A program made the position numbers and the translations under genes. The notes beneath the pieces were generated by a model. That model was not told the origin of the DNA and searched no databases. It saw nothing but the letters and a program-made list of their open reading frames with translations. Positions 1-8,843 of a stretch of DNA of 39,903 bases are shown here, one piece after another. Origin of the DNA: Cyanobacteria bacterium bin.51 (lineage in GTDB: Bacteria; Cyanobacteriota; Cyanobacteriia; PCC-6307; Cyanobiaceae); assembly GCA_013203655.1 (NCBI GenBank), contig JABMPN010000062.1:1-39903 (forward strand), in the 5' to 3' direction. Position 1 is the stretch's first letter; each line of letters starts with the position of its first letter.

Positions 1-38
1 CGCCTTCGGGTTTGTGGGTTCGAGTCCCACCGCTCCCA
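1..38 (+). tRNA. 3' portion of a class II tRNA, probably tRNA-Leu (truncated by window edge)
   Basis: T-arm GTGGG-TTCGAGT-CCCAC followed by acceptor 3' strand CGCTCCC and discriminator A; preceding CGCCTTCGGG looks like a long variable arm. Anticodon is outside the window. Confidence 0.75.
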
Positions 39-103
39 TTGCACCTGGCCACACGGCCCTGGCTCGCCTCAGTGATTCCACCACGCCGCCAAAGAGCGCC
101 GTG

Positions 104-1288
104 ATGGACACCTACGCCCGGTTTCCTCTTGAGCTGGTGGAGGGCAAGGGGGTCTGGGTCAAGGACAGCCGCGGCCGCCGCTATCTCGATTGCGTCGCGG
201 GCATCGCCACCTGCGCCCTGGGCCATAGCGATCGGGTGATGCGCCAAGCCCTGAGCCGCCAGCTCGGGCGCCTTCAGCACGTCTCCAACCTGTACCAGAT
301 CCAGGAGCAGGAGCTGCTCGCCACCTGGATCACCAGCCGCAGCTGCACGGACCGGGTCTTTTTCTGCAATTCCGGGGCTGAGGCCAACGAAGCGGCGATC
401 AAGCTGGCCCGCAAGCATGGCCATGTCGTGCGAGGCATTGAGCGACCGATCATCCTCACGGCCCAGGCCAGCTTTCACGGCCGCACCCTGGCGGCGGTGA
501 GCGCCACCGGTCAGCCCCGCTACCACCAGGGCTTCGAGCCAATGGTGGAAGGCTTCCGCTTCTTTCCCTACAACGACCCGGAGGCCTTTGAGGCCCTGCT
601 TGCCGAAGCGGAAGCCGATGGTCCGCGTGTGGCTGCTGTGATGCTCGAGCCCCTGCAGGGTGAAGGGGGGGTGAACCCCGGCGATCCAGCCTTCTTCCGG
701 CGGGTCCGTCAGCTCTGCGATGAGCGCAACATCCTGCTGATCTTTGATGAGGTGCAGATCGGCATGGGTCGCAGCGGCTGCCTCTGGGGCTACGAGAAGC
801 TTGGGGTGGAGCCCGATGCGATCAGCCTGGCCAAGGGGCTTGGCGGTGGCATCGCGATCGGGGCGCTTGCCGTCAAGCAGGCCGTCGATCATTTCCGCCC
901 CGGAGACCATGCCAGCACCTTCGGCGGCAATCCCTTCGCCTGCCGCGCCTCTCTCACCGTGGCCCAGGAACTGGAACGCCGTCTGTTGGTGCCGCACGTG
1001 GAGCAGATGGGTGTGCTGTTGCAGAAACTGCTGGCTGATCTGGTCAGCCGTCGCCCCCAGCAGCTGGAAGGAGTGAGGGGCTGGGGTTTGCTGCAAGGCC
1101 TGGTGTTGCGGGCCGATGGCCCGGCCGCCGCGGAGGTGGTGCGCAAGGCGATCGATTTCGGCCTGCTGGTGGTGCCTGCAGGGCCGCGGGTGGTGCGCTT
1201 CGTGCCGCCCCTGGTGATCAAGCCCCGCCAGCTCAACCTGGCTGTGTCACGGCTGGAGCAGGCGTTGCAGGCGATCGCCGCCAACTGA
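104..1288 (+). CDS. argD: Acetylornithine/succinylornithine aminotransferase family (ArgD)
   Basis: ORF 14..1288 with class III aminotransferase motifs (NSGAEANEAAIKLARKH, FDEVQIGMGRSG, SLAKGLGGG, HASTFGGNPFACRA). Track start at 14 lies inside the tRNA; ATG at 104 is more likely. Confidence 0.93.
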   Translation: MDTYARFPLELVEGKGVWVKDSRGRRYLDCVAGIATCALGHSDRVMRQALSRQLGRLQHVSNLYQIQEQELLATWITSRSCTDRVFFCNSGAEANEAAIKLARKHGHVVRGIERPIILTAQASFHGRTLAAVSATGQPRYHQGFEPMVEGFRFFPYNDPEAFEALLAEAEADGPRVAAVMLEPLQGEGGVNPGDPAFFRRVRQLCDERNILLIFDEVQIGMGRSGCLWGYEKLGVEPDAISLAKGLGGGIAIGALAVKQAVDHFRPGDHASTFGGNPFACRASLTVAQELERRLLVPHVEQMGVLLQKLLADLVSRRPQQLEGVRGWGLLQGLVLRADGPAAAEVVRKAIDFGLLVVPAGPRVVRFVPPLVIKPRQLNLAVSRLEQALQAIAAN

Positions 1289-2596
1289 GTGCCTGACGGC
1301 GTTGACAGCTTTGCGGATCTGATCGAGCCCTTCAGCCGCCGGGGCATTGACCTGGGCCTGGAGCGGCTGCAGGGCGCCCTGGCCGAACTCGGCCATCCCG
1401 AACGTCGCTTTGCGGCCGTGCAGGTGGCCGGCACCAACGGCAAGGGCTCGATCTGTTCCCTGCTCCATGGCGCCCTTGGCGCCGCTGGCTTGCGTTGCGG
1501 CCTCTACACCTCGCCCCACCTGGTCAGCTGGTGCGAGCGGATCCGGCTGGGCTCAAGCGAGATCTCGGCGCCCAGGCTGCGCTCCTTGCTCCAGGGGCTG
1601 CAACCCCTGGCCCAGCGCCATGCCCTCACCCCGTTCGAGCTGATCACAGCCGCCGCGTTCCAGGCCTTCGCCGAGGCCGGGCTGGAGATTGTCGTGCTGG
1701 AAGTGGGACTGGGAGGCCGGCTCGATGCCACCAGCGTGCATCCTGATCGCCAGGTGGTGGGCTTCAGCACGATCGGCCTCGACCATGCCGAGTACCTCGG
1801 CAATACCCTCGGACTGATCGCCACCGAGAAGGCCGGAGCCCTGAGTCCTGGCGCCGCCGCAGTCAGCGCGCCCCAGCTCCCGGACGTGGCCGCCGCCCTG
1901 CAGCGGCGGGCGGCGGCCCTGGGTTGTTCGTTGCTCTGGGTGGATCCGCTGGATGGCTGCGGTGAAGAGCTTCTGGCGGGAAGCCTGCACTGGCGCAGTG
2001 GTCTGCCCGGCCAGGTGCAGCGCCTCAACAGCGCCGTTGCCCTCGGCATGCTCCAGACGTTGCGGCAGAACGGCTGGAAGATTCCCGACCAGGCGATCAC
2101 CGCGGGTTTTGCTGCGGCCCGCTGGCCAGCCCGGCTGCAGCGGGCCTGGTGGCGCGGCGTACCCCTGCTGCTCGATGGGGCCCATAACGTTCCGGCCGCC
2201 GTGGCCCTGCGAGCCGAGCTGGATCACCGCCGGCCCGGATCCGGGTCGTCCCATCCCTGGCTGTGGGTGATCGGTATCCTGGCGAACAAACAGGGGCCCG
2301 ACCTGCTCCGTGCCCTGTTGGCTCCTGGAGAGCGGGCCTGGCTGGTGCCGGTGCCAGGCCATGCCAGCTGGAATCGCGACTCCCTGCTGCTCGCCTGCCC
2401 CGAGCTGGTGGATCAGCTCATCGCCGCGACCGATCTTCCTGAAGCCCTGAATGCCGCTGCCACAGCCCGTGCGAGCGGCCAATCCGGCAGCCAGCTCAGC
2501 GCCCGCGGCGGTCCGCAGGTTGTGGTCGTGGCGGGGTCGCTGTATCTGCTGGGCAGCCTGCTCGCCAGCGGCGAACTCAGCAACACGGCGAGCTGA
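1289..2596 (+). CDS. folC: Bifunctional folylpolyglutamate synthase/dihydrofolate synthase
   Basis: Mur ligase-like motifs: VAGTNGKGSICSLLHGAL, SPHLVSWCERIRL, TIGLDHAEYLGNT, LLLDGAHNVPAA. GTG start directly after argD stop. Confidence 0.93.
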   Translation: MPDGVDSFADLIEPFSRRGIDLGLERLQGALAELGHPERRFAAVQVAGTNGKGSICSLLHGALGAAGLRCGLYTSPHLVSWCERIRLGSSEISAPRLRSLLQGLQPLAQRHALTPFELITAAAFQAFAEAGLEIVVLEVGLGGRLDATSVHPDRQVVGFSTIGLDHAEYLGNTLGLIATEKAGALSPGAAAVSAPQLPDVAAALQRRAAALGCSLLWVDPLDGCGEELLAGSLHWRSGLPGQVQRLNSAVALGMLQTLRQNGWKIPDQAITAGFAAARWPARLQRAWWRGVPLLLDGAHNVPAAVALRAELDHRRPGSGSSHPWLWVIGILANKQGPDLLRALLAPGERAWLVPVPGHASWNRDSLLLACPELVDQLIAATDLPEALNAAATARASGQSGSQLSARGGPQVVVVAGSLYLLGSLLASGELSNTAS

Positions 2597-2654
2597 AGGC
2601 AGAGGAGTGGACCCGTTCCGGGTGAGAGTGAGTCGATGGTTGTGAGATGAAGGG

Positions 2655-3191
2655 ATGGCGCGAATCGACCACGGCCAGCCGCTCTGGAGCTTGGTGCTCC
2701 ACCTCGGGGCCGTTGCTCTGATCTGGCTGGCGCTTGTTTTTCCAGCACCGCTGCTGGCGGTCGAGGGCAAGGCCCTGTTCCAGGACCGAGTCGACTACAC
2801 CCTCACCGATCAGAGCGGCACTGATTTCAGTGGGCAGGCCCTGGCCTTCAGTTCCTTTGCCGGGGCCACCGCTGCAGATGCCAACTTCGCCGGTGCCGAC
2901 CTGCGCGGTTCCATCCTCACCCAGGCCAGTTTTTCGCGGGCCGATTTCCGTGGCGCCGATCTCAGCGATGCCCTGATGGATCGGGTCGACTTCAGCGGTG
3001 CCGATTTCAGCGGAGCCCTTCTGCGTGGCGTGATTGGAGCTGGCAGCAATTTCAGTGAGGCCCGCATCGAGAACGCCGATTTCAGCGATGCCCTGCTCGA
3101 TCGCGCTGACCAGCGCCAGCTTTGTCTGCGGGCCCATGGCACCCATCCAGTCACCGGCGTCAGCACCCGACTCAGCCTCGATTGCCGTTGA
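2655..3191 (+). CDS. Pentapeptide repeat protein with N-terminal hydrophobic segment
   Basis: Tandem A(D/N)FxGADL-type pentapeptides (ANFAGADLRG, ADFRGADLSD, VDFSGADFSG); hydrophobic N-terminus (LVLHLGAVALIWLALVFPAPLLAVEG). Confidence 0.88.
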   Translation: MARIDHGQPLWSLVLHLGAVALIWLALVFPAPLLAVEGKALFQDRVDYTLTDQSGTDFSGQALAFSSFAGATAADANFAGADLRGSILTQASFSRADFRGADLSDALMDRVDFSGADFSGALLRGVIGAGSNFSEARIENADFSDALLDRADQRQLCLRAHGTHPVTGVSTRLSLDCR

Positions 3192-3211
3192 CCCCGGGCC
3201 GCCTGCTGTGT

Positions 3212-4618
3212 TCAGGGTTTCTGTTCGCTCCAGCCCCGCAGCTTGCCTGGGTTGAGCAGTCCGGCCGGGTCGTAGGCCCGCTTGGCTGACACCTGGTCGG
3301 CATCAATCACACCGAGTCCGCCGTCCTCGACGTTGAACGCGTGGGGGTTGAAGAGCAAGCCGCCGCTCTGGTTGACCTCAGCGATCAGCTCGGCAAGGGA
3401 CTCTGCGCCGCGCCAGCGCACCAGCGGAATGGCCGCCAGCCGCTGGCACCCCTGTTGCCGCACCCCCTCGAGGTGCCAGAGCAGATCCTCGCCCCAACGC
3501 TGTTTCAGTGCCGAGAGGAAGGGTGCTTCCGGTTGGGGCAGCAGCATCTGGAGGTAGGTCCAGGCCGGGTCATGGGCCCGCGCATGCAGGGTGGTGTGGT
3601 TCCAGCAAAGTTCCCGCAGCGGCAGCCCCCGCTGGCCCTGTTCCGGCGCCTGCCAGATGAGGGTTCCGCCCAGATCTGCCATCAGGTGCAGCAGAATTTC
3701 GAGCGTATCTGGTGCCGCCAGCAGCAGCAGGCGATGGCCACGGGCCACTGGGCATCCCCCTGCTCCTTGGCCGCCGATGGCTGGCATTTGACGGGCCACA
3801 GCCTCCTCCAGCAGGCAGAGGGTGTGGAGCATCAGGGCTGTGCCAGGCAACATCCGGGCGGCTTCGAGGGCGCTGTCCCAGTGGCTGAACTCCACCACCA
3901 GTTGCTGCCAGTTCACGGCGGCGGCGGTGGGCAGGCGGACCGCCGTGATGATGCCGTTGGTTCCGTAGGCATGGTTGATCGGCCGGCTTGCTTTCGCATC
4001 GAGCTGGAGCACGCGGGGTTCCGCCTCCAGGGTCACCACCTCCAGGCCGATCAGATTGCCTGGATCACGAAGGAATCCCCAGCGCAGTGAGCCGATGCCT
4101 CCGGAGCCGCCGGCGATGAAACCAGCCACGGTGGCGCTGCGCCAGGTGCTGGGGGCCAGCCGGAGTGAGCGGCCCGAAACCGACAGTTGACGGTCGAGGT
4201 CGGCCAGCAGGCAACCCGCTTCCACCGTGACGATCCCGGAGCTGGCCTCGAGCTGCCGCATCCGGTTCAGGCCACTGAGGTCGAGCACCACCCCGCCGGC
4301 GAGCGGCACGCACTGGCCGTAATTGCCGGTGCCGCTTCCCCGCAGGGTCAACGAAACACCCTGCCGGCTGCAGGCCGCAGCCACGGCCTGCACCTCCTCG
4401 AGGCGGCTGGCTCTGACCACCAGCTGGGCCAGCCGCCCGCTCAGCAAGGGCTGCAACACCGGTGAGTAGTCGAAACAGTCGCGCGAGAGGCGCGCCAGCT
4501 CTGGCCCGTTGCGTACCAATTTTAGCCCTGAGCCGGTGGCCCCGCCGGATCGTTTGAGTTCGGCTTCGATCGCCGCCAACTGGGCCGCTGTGGCCGCTGC
4601 AGGCAGATCGTCGGGCAT
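3212..4618 (-). CDS. FAD-binding oxidoreductase (GlcD-like)
   Basis: FAD_binding_4-like region LTLRGSGTGNYGQCVPLAGGVVLDLSGLNRM, GFIAGGSGGIGSLRWG; C-terminal YDPAGLLNPGKL. Start uncertain: ORF extends to 4774; GTG at 4657 or ATG at 4618 avoid the overlap with the upstream gene. Confidence 0.85.
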   Translation of the reverse strand: MPDDLPAAATAAQLAAIEAELKRSGGATGSGLKLVRNGPELARLSRDCFDYSPVLQPLLSGRLAQLVVRASRLEEVQAVAAACSRQGVSLTLRGSGTGNYGQCVPLAGGVVLDLSGLNRMRQLEASSGIVTVEAGCLLADLDRQLSVSGRSLRLAPSTWRSATVAGFIAGGSGGIGSLRWGFLRDPGNLIGLEVVTLEAEPRVLQLDAKASRPINHAYGTNGIITAVRLPTAAAVNWQQLVVEFSHWDSALEAARMLPGTALMLHTLCLLEEAVARQMPAIGGQGAGGCPVARGHRLLLLAAPDTLEILLHLMADLGGTLIWQAPEQGQRGLPLRELCWNHTTLHARAHDPAWTYLQMLLPQPEAPFLSALKQRWGEDLLWHLEGVRQQGCQRLAAIPLVRWRGAESLAELIAEVNQSGGLLFNPHAFNVEDGGLGVIDADQVSAKRAYDPAGLLNPGKLRGWSEQKP

Positions 4619-4710
4619 GCCCTCGGGGAAGGGGCTCGGGGCAGGCTTGGCAGACACGGCGGAAAGAAAAGAGGGCGAAGCCCATGGTGAGCTTGTTCTG
4701 ACAGGTGGCC

Positions 4711-6069
4711 CTAGCCAACGGCCAGGGCATCGAGCAGCGGCTGCAAGGATGGCGGCTCCAGGGGGGGCAGCCACTGGCCCTGGCGCAGCACCCGCCGCTG
4801 CGGGCAGCGGGCCAGCAGGTCGCTCCAGTTGCTGGCGGCCAGGATGATCAGGTCAGCGGGTGCCCCCTCGCGCATCACCCCGTCCCAGGCCAGCCCCATC
4901 AGCCTGGCCGCAGCGGTGGTGAACGGCATCAGACCCTGGCGTTGCCAGGGGGCGACATGGGCGGCTGCCACCGACAGCCGCAACAGTTCGAGCGGATCAA
5001 AGTCACCGCCTGGGAACCAGGGATCCTGGACGTTGTCTCCACCGATCGCCACAGTCACGCCGGCCCGCTGAAGTTGGCGGATCGGCGCCATCGGTCGCGA
5101 GTTCGGCGTGTCCCCACCGTGGTGGCCCAGCAACCAGAGGTTGGTGGGAGGCAGGGCCACCACGGCCAACCCCGCCCCGGCGATCACGTCGGCCAGGTCC
5201 AAGCAGCGATGGCTGGGAAGCTGGGACATGCTGGCGCTGTGGCTGCAGGTCACGGGAATGGCGATTCGCTGCTCCCTCACCAGCCGGGCCACCAGGGCGA
5301 CGCCTGCTCCAGCGTTGCCGCCTTCGCCGCTGCTTTCATCGACATGCAGGTCGACACCGCAGCCAAGCTCGTCAGCCAGGCGCAGTAGAGCCTGCAATCC
5401 GGCTCGCTCGCCCGCATGGGCCGAGAAGGGGGCGCCGAGAACCCCACCGAGCAGGATCGGCAGGGAGCTTCCATCCGTCGCCGGCCCGGCCCGGCTGGCC
5501 AGACGTCTGGCCAGCCGGGCCCCAGCGGTCGTGGCCCAGTGCCCGACCGGGACCAAGGCCACCAGCTGCAGGGTCAGCCTCTCCTGCCAGCGCTGTTGCA
5601 GGTCCAGCAGTGCCTCCCAGCTGGCCTCCGCAGCGGGCCCGGCGCTGTCCACATGGCTGCGCATGGCCCGGCAGCCCTGGCGCCACGCCTGCTGCAGGCC
5701 CCTCTCGCCCCGCTGCCACACCTGCTCCTGCGAGCGGTGGAGATGCTCCTGCTGGTTGGCCGCCAGGGCGCAGGCCATGGTGCCGGCGCCATTCGGGTGG
5801 CGCTCCCAGGTGAAGGCCTTGTCGAGGTGGGCATGGGGCTCAATCAGGGGCGTGAGCGCCACCGGCAATTGCTCGCCCGGCTGGGGGCTGTGGGCTGTGA
5901 TGCTGGTGATCCGGCCGGCTGTATGGCCGAGGCGCACGCTCACCAGTCCTTCGCCATCGGCGCGGGGCAGGTCGCTGCGCAGCGGGTCGAGCAGGCTGCG
6001 CGGCAGCCTCAATGGGGGCAGGCCGCCCGGCGTGGTCGCCTGCGCTGGGTTCAATTTCGGGTCCGTCAT
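4711..6069 (-). CDS. Amidohydrolase family protein (cytosine deaminase-like)
   Basis: Metal-site motifs: PLIEPHAHLDKAFTW, CRAMRSHVDSAG, GCGVDLHVDES, IPVTCSHSAS, VAIGGDNVQDPW. Confidence 0.85.
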   Translation of the reverse strand: MTDPKLNPAQATTPGGLPPLRLPRSLLDPLRSDLPRADGEGLVSVRLGHTAGRITSITAHSPQPGEQLPVALTPLIEPHAHLDKAFTWERHPNGAGTMACALAANQQEHLHRSQEQVWQRGERGLQQAWRQGCRAMRSHVDSAGPAAEASWEALLDLQQRWQERLTLQLVALVPVGHWATTAGARLARRLASRAGPATDGSSLPILLGGVLGAPFSAHAGERAGLQALLRLADELGCGVDLHVDESSGEGGNAGAGVALVARLVREQRIAIPVTCSHSASMSQLPSHRCLDLADVIAGAGLAVVALPPTNLWLLGHHGGDTPNSRPMAPIRQLQRAGVTVAIGGDNVQDPWFPGGDFDPLELLRLSVAAAHVAPWQRQGLMPFTTAAARLMGLAWDGVMREGAPADLIILAASNWSDLLARCPQRRVLRQGQWLPPLEPPSLQPLLDALAVG

Positions 6070-6093
6070 CGGCGCTGTCCTGCCAAGCCCTGG

Positions 6094-6519
6094 CTAGGGA
6101 TTGCCGGGGGAGGAGTCGTTGGCGTCACTGGATGTCCTCAGGATCACGAATTGGCCTGCCCCCGCCAAGGTGAGCGCGTGGTAAGTGGGAAGGCTGAGGA
6201 AGGGCAGCACTGACGGGCCACCAATCGCAGTGCGGTAGAGGCTGAACAGCCCGAAGTTCTGGCGCTGGCTGCTCCGCCCGGCCAGGCTTCCGAGCATCTG
6301 GCGCTGGCCACGGATCAGCTCTGGACAATTCTTGATCACAAGCCGCAGCGGTGCCGGCAGGCCATCGGGCCCGCAGACCTCGCCTATTGCCCGCTCGACC
6401 AGCTGCTCGGAGGCAAAGTCTTCAAATTCGGGCGGACCTGGATTGGTGAAGGCCAGGGCCAAGGCACCACCGCCGAGACCCGCGGCGGCGATGGCGAACG
6501 TTCTCCATCGGATGGTCAT
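6094..6519 (-). CDS. DUF4359-like cyanobacterial protein
   Basis: Short protein with N-terminal TM (FAIAAAGLGGGALALAFTNPGPPEFEDFASEQLVERAIGEVC). Family assignment is from memory. ATG at 6519. Confidence 0.65.
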   Translation of the reverse strand: MTIRWRTFAIAAAGLGGGALALAFTNPGPPEFEDFASEQLVERAIGEVCGPDGLPAPLRLVIKNCPELIRGQRQMLGSLAGRSSQRQNFGLFSLYRTAIGGPSVLPFLSLPTYHALTLAGAGQFVILRTSSDANDSSPGNP

Positions 6520-6580
6520 GGCGGATGGCGCACGGGGCAAGTCAGGCGGCAGGGCTGCTTGATACATTGGCAAAGATCAC

Positions 6581-6654
6581 GGCGGGCGTCGCCAAGTGGT
6601 TAAGGCAGCGGCTTGTGGTGCCGCCATACGGGGGTTCGAATCCCCTCGCTCGCC
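6581..6654 (+). tRNA. tRNA-His (anticodon GTG)
   Basis: Cloverleaf readable: acceptor GCGGGCG/CGCTCGC, anticodon loop TTGTGGT (GTG) in GCGGC/GCCGC, T-arm GGGGG-TTCGAAT-CCCCT; G-1 opposite C73 is diagnostic of tRNA-His. No encoded CCA. Confidence 0.95.
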
Positions 6655-7712
6655 CTTATCGCTTCCAGCAGCCGATCGGCTGCTGGGAAATTTCTCACCG
6701 GATCGTCGCAGGTCAGCCCTGTTTCCGCCTCGATCGCGGCGGCCTGGCTCTGGGCTTCTGCTTCGCTGAGCCTGGCCGTGTTCAGCGCCACGGCGCGCAC
6801 CTTCGGAGCCGGGCTGGCGGGGTCCGATCGACCGAGGGCGGCCAGCTGCTCGATCGTGGCGATCAGCTCGGCCAGGGGCGGGAGAGGAATGCTCGGATGA
6901 TTCTTGACATGGTTCTGGCCCGCCCGGTGCACCAGCAGGAAGCCGGTGGGCTGGCAGCCGCGGATCAGGGGCAGGCTGGCGCTGGAGCCGGGATGGCAGC
7001 GCGAACCCTGACCCTCCACGAACAAGGTGGTGTTTGGCCCGGCCCCTTCGGCGGCCTGCAGCACCGCTTGCTCCACGGCGCCGGCGGCGTAGTCGACCCG
7101 GACCGCATCGAGGGGCACACCGGCTCCACTGATCAGGATGCCTGCCTGCCCCGTGCCGACGAAGCGGGCTGCGAAGCCCTGGCGCCTCGCTGCGGCTACC
7201 AGCTCAAGGCAGGCGCTCATTTTGCCAACGGCCATGTCGGTTCCCAGCGTGAGGATCCGTTGGCTGCTCAGGGCTGCGGCCAGGCCGCTGGCCACCACCA
7301 GCCCTGGCGGTTCCTGGCGTAGATCCCAGATCCATTGATCCGACTGGCAGTGTGAGGCCAGCTCAGGGTCGTCCCCGAGGCGGGTGTGCAGGCCGCTGGC
7401 CACCGACAGGCCTGCGTCGAGGGCGACCAGCAGGTCGTTGCGGAGCCCGGCCGGCAAGGTTCCACCGGAAGGGGCCAGGCCCACCACCGCCACCTGGGGT
7501 CCATAGACCAGGGAAGAGCGCAGATCGCCCACCACGGGCACCGACCGCCGGATGCCGGTGATCGCCTCCAGGCTGCCTCCGGCCTGGCCCTGATCCACCA
7601 CCGCCACAATTGGCCCCGGCCGGTAGCGCAACAGGGCCAGGCCGGTCTTGCCGGAGAGATTGTCGAGCCCCCCGTGCAGCAGCAGCACGATCGGCGCAGT
7701 GGCGCTCAGCAT
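6600..7712 (-). CDS. dgcN: DUF1611 family protein, D-glutamate N-acetyltransferase DgcN-like
   Basis: DUF1611 features (RILTLGTDMAVGKMSACLEL, FVGTGQAGILISGAGVPLDAVRVDY, VEGQGSRCHPG) with the adjacent dipeptide epimerase-like gene. 3' end runs antisense into tRNA-His. Confidence 0.82.
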   Translation of the reverse strand: MLSATAPIVLLLHGGLDNLSGKTGLALLRYRPGPIVAVVDQGQAGGSLEAITGIRRSVPVVGDLRSSLVYGPQVAVVGLAPSGGTLPAGLRNDLLVALDAGLSVASGLHTRLGDDPELASHCQSDQWIWDLRQEPPGLVVASGLAAALSSQRILTLGTDMAVGKMSACLELVAAARRQGFAARFVGTGQAGILISGAGVPLDAVRVDYAAGAVEQAVLQAAEGAGPNTTLFVEGQGSRCHPGSSASLPLIRGCQPTGFLLVHRAGQNHVKNHPSIPLPPLAELIATIEQLAALGRSDPASPAPKVRAVALNTARLSEAEAQSQAAAIEAETGLTCDDPVRNFPAADRLLEAIRASEGIRTPVWRHHKPLP

Positions 7713-8809
7713 CGCGCTGTTGCGATCACGCCCAGGCCCGGGCGCATCGAGGGCTGTACCAGGTCGCCGCAGTGATCGGGTCCCTCGAAGCGGTCGTTGA
7801 TCAAGTTGAGATGGCTGTCGAGATCAGGCCAGCGCACCAGGGGCAGCAACTGGGCCGCGGCGCCATTGAGCAGGGCGCTGTCGGAGTAGCACCCCAGCAT
7901 CAGATCGAGACCGAGCCTGCGCGCCGTCTGGGCCATCAGCAGTGCCTCACGCAGCCCGCCGGTTTTGAGCAGCTTGATGTTCACCCCATCCACGTGGGGA
8001 GCCAGCCGCAGCAGATCGGCCAGGTCCCAGCAGCTCTCATCGGCCACCAGCGGGATCGGGCAGTGGATGTCAAGGGCGGCGAAGCCGGCTGTGTCAGCTT
8101 CCGGGTCGGCCAGGGCGGGCAGCGGCTGTTCCACCAGCACCACCCCCTGCTCGGCCAGCCAGGGAATCAGCTGCCGGGCCGTGGCCAGGTCCCAGCCGCC
8201 ATTGGCATCCACCTGGAGCTCGGCCTGGCTGCCGGCCATCGGGCCAGCCAGAGCCTTCGCGATTGTGCGCACCAGGGCCCGGTCATGGTCGGGGCCGTCG
8301 GGGCTGCCCAGTTTCAACTTGATGCGAATCGGAGCGACCCCCAGCTGCTTGCCCCAACGCTCCAGCCTGGCGAGTACCGCTTCTGTGGAGCCGAGGCCGA
8401 GGGTGATGCTGGTGGGGCTGCAGGCCTGGCGCTCCAGTCCCCAGAGCCGCCAGAGCGGCTGCTCGAGGCGCTTGCCCCACCAGTCGTGCAGGGCAAGATC
8501 CAGGCCGCAGCGCGCCGGTGGCGAGAGGGGCGCCAGCAGGGGCTCAAGCGCTTGCCAGGCTGAGGGATCCTGGGCTGTGCCGTTGGCACCCAGGCCCTCC
8601 AGCTGGGGCAGCACCCGCTCCAGCTCCTGGGCCACGGCGTCAGTGCTGAAGTGGCGATGGCCCGTTTCAAAGCCGCCGGTTTCGCCCTGGCCGATCAGGC
8701 CCCCGTGCTCCACCTCCACCAGCAGGCGTTCGACCGAAGCAGTCGTGCCGCGACTGATCGCCAGCGGCACATCTTTGATGAGCGAAAATCGCTGCAGGCG
8801 CCCTTGCAT
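7706..8809 (-). CDS. dgcA: Enolase-superfamily dipeptide epimerase / DgcA-like racemase
   Basis: MR/MLE motifs: [66 protein letters not shown]. Overlaps dgcN start by 7 nt. Confidence 0.85.
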   Translation of the reverse strand: MQGRLQRFSLIKDVPLAISRGTTASVERLLVEVEHGGLIGQGETGGFETGHRHFSTDAVAQELERVLPQLEGLGANGTAQDPSAWQALEPLLAPLSPPARCGLDLALHDWWGKRLEQPLWRLWGLERQACSPTSITLGLGSTEAVLARLERWGKQLGVAPIRIKLKLGSPDGPDHDRALVRTIAKALAGPMAGSQAELQVDANGGWDLATARQLIPWLAEQGVVLVEQPLPALADPEADTAGFAALDIHCPIPLVADESCWDLADLLRLAPHVDGVNIKLLKTGGLREALLMAQTARRLGLDLMLGCYSDSALLNGAAAQLLPLVRWPDLDSHLNLINDRFEGPDHCGDLVQPSMRPGLGVIATARC

Positions 8810-8843
8810 GGACCCAGTGTCTGCCGTGGTTGAGACTGAGAGG

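Noticed and set aside
14-103. N-terminal extension of the argD ORF
   Set aside because: Overlaps the 3' end of the tRNA and has no aminotransferase homology; ATG at 104 is the better start.
1271-1278. GCGATCGC (HIP1) octamers here and at about 26970, 29800, 35387, 37205, 37472 and 38240
   Set aside because: HIP1 is a known cyanobacterial repeat; density here is only modestly raised and not specific to any feature.
1553-2770. 405-aa minus-strand ORF opposite folC
   Set aside because: Shadow ORF; the FolC reading on the plus strand is unambiguous.
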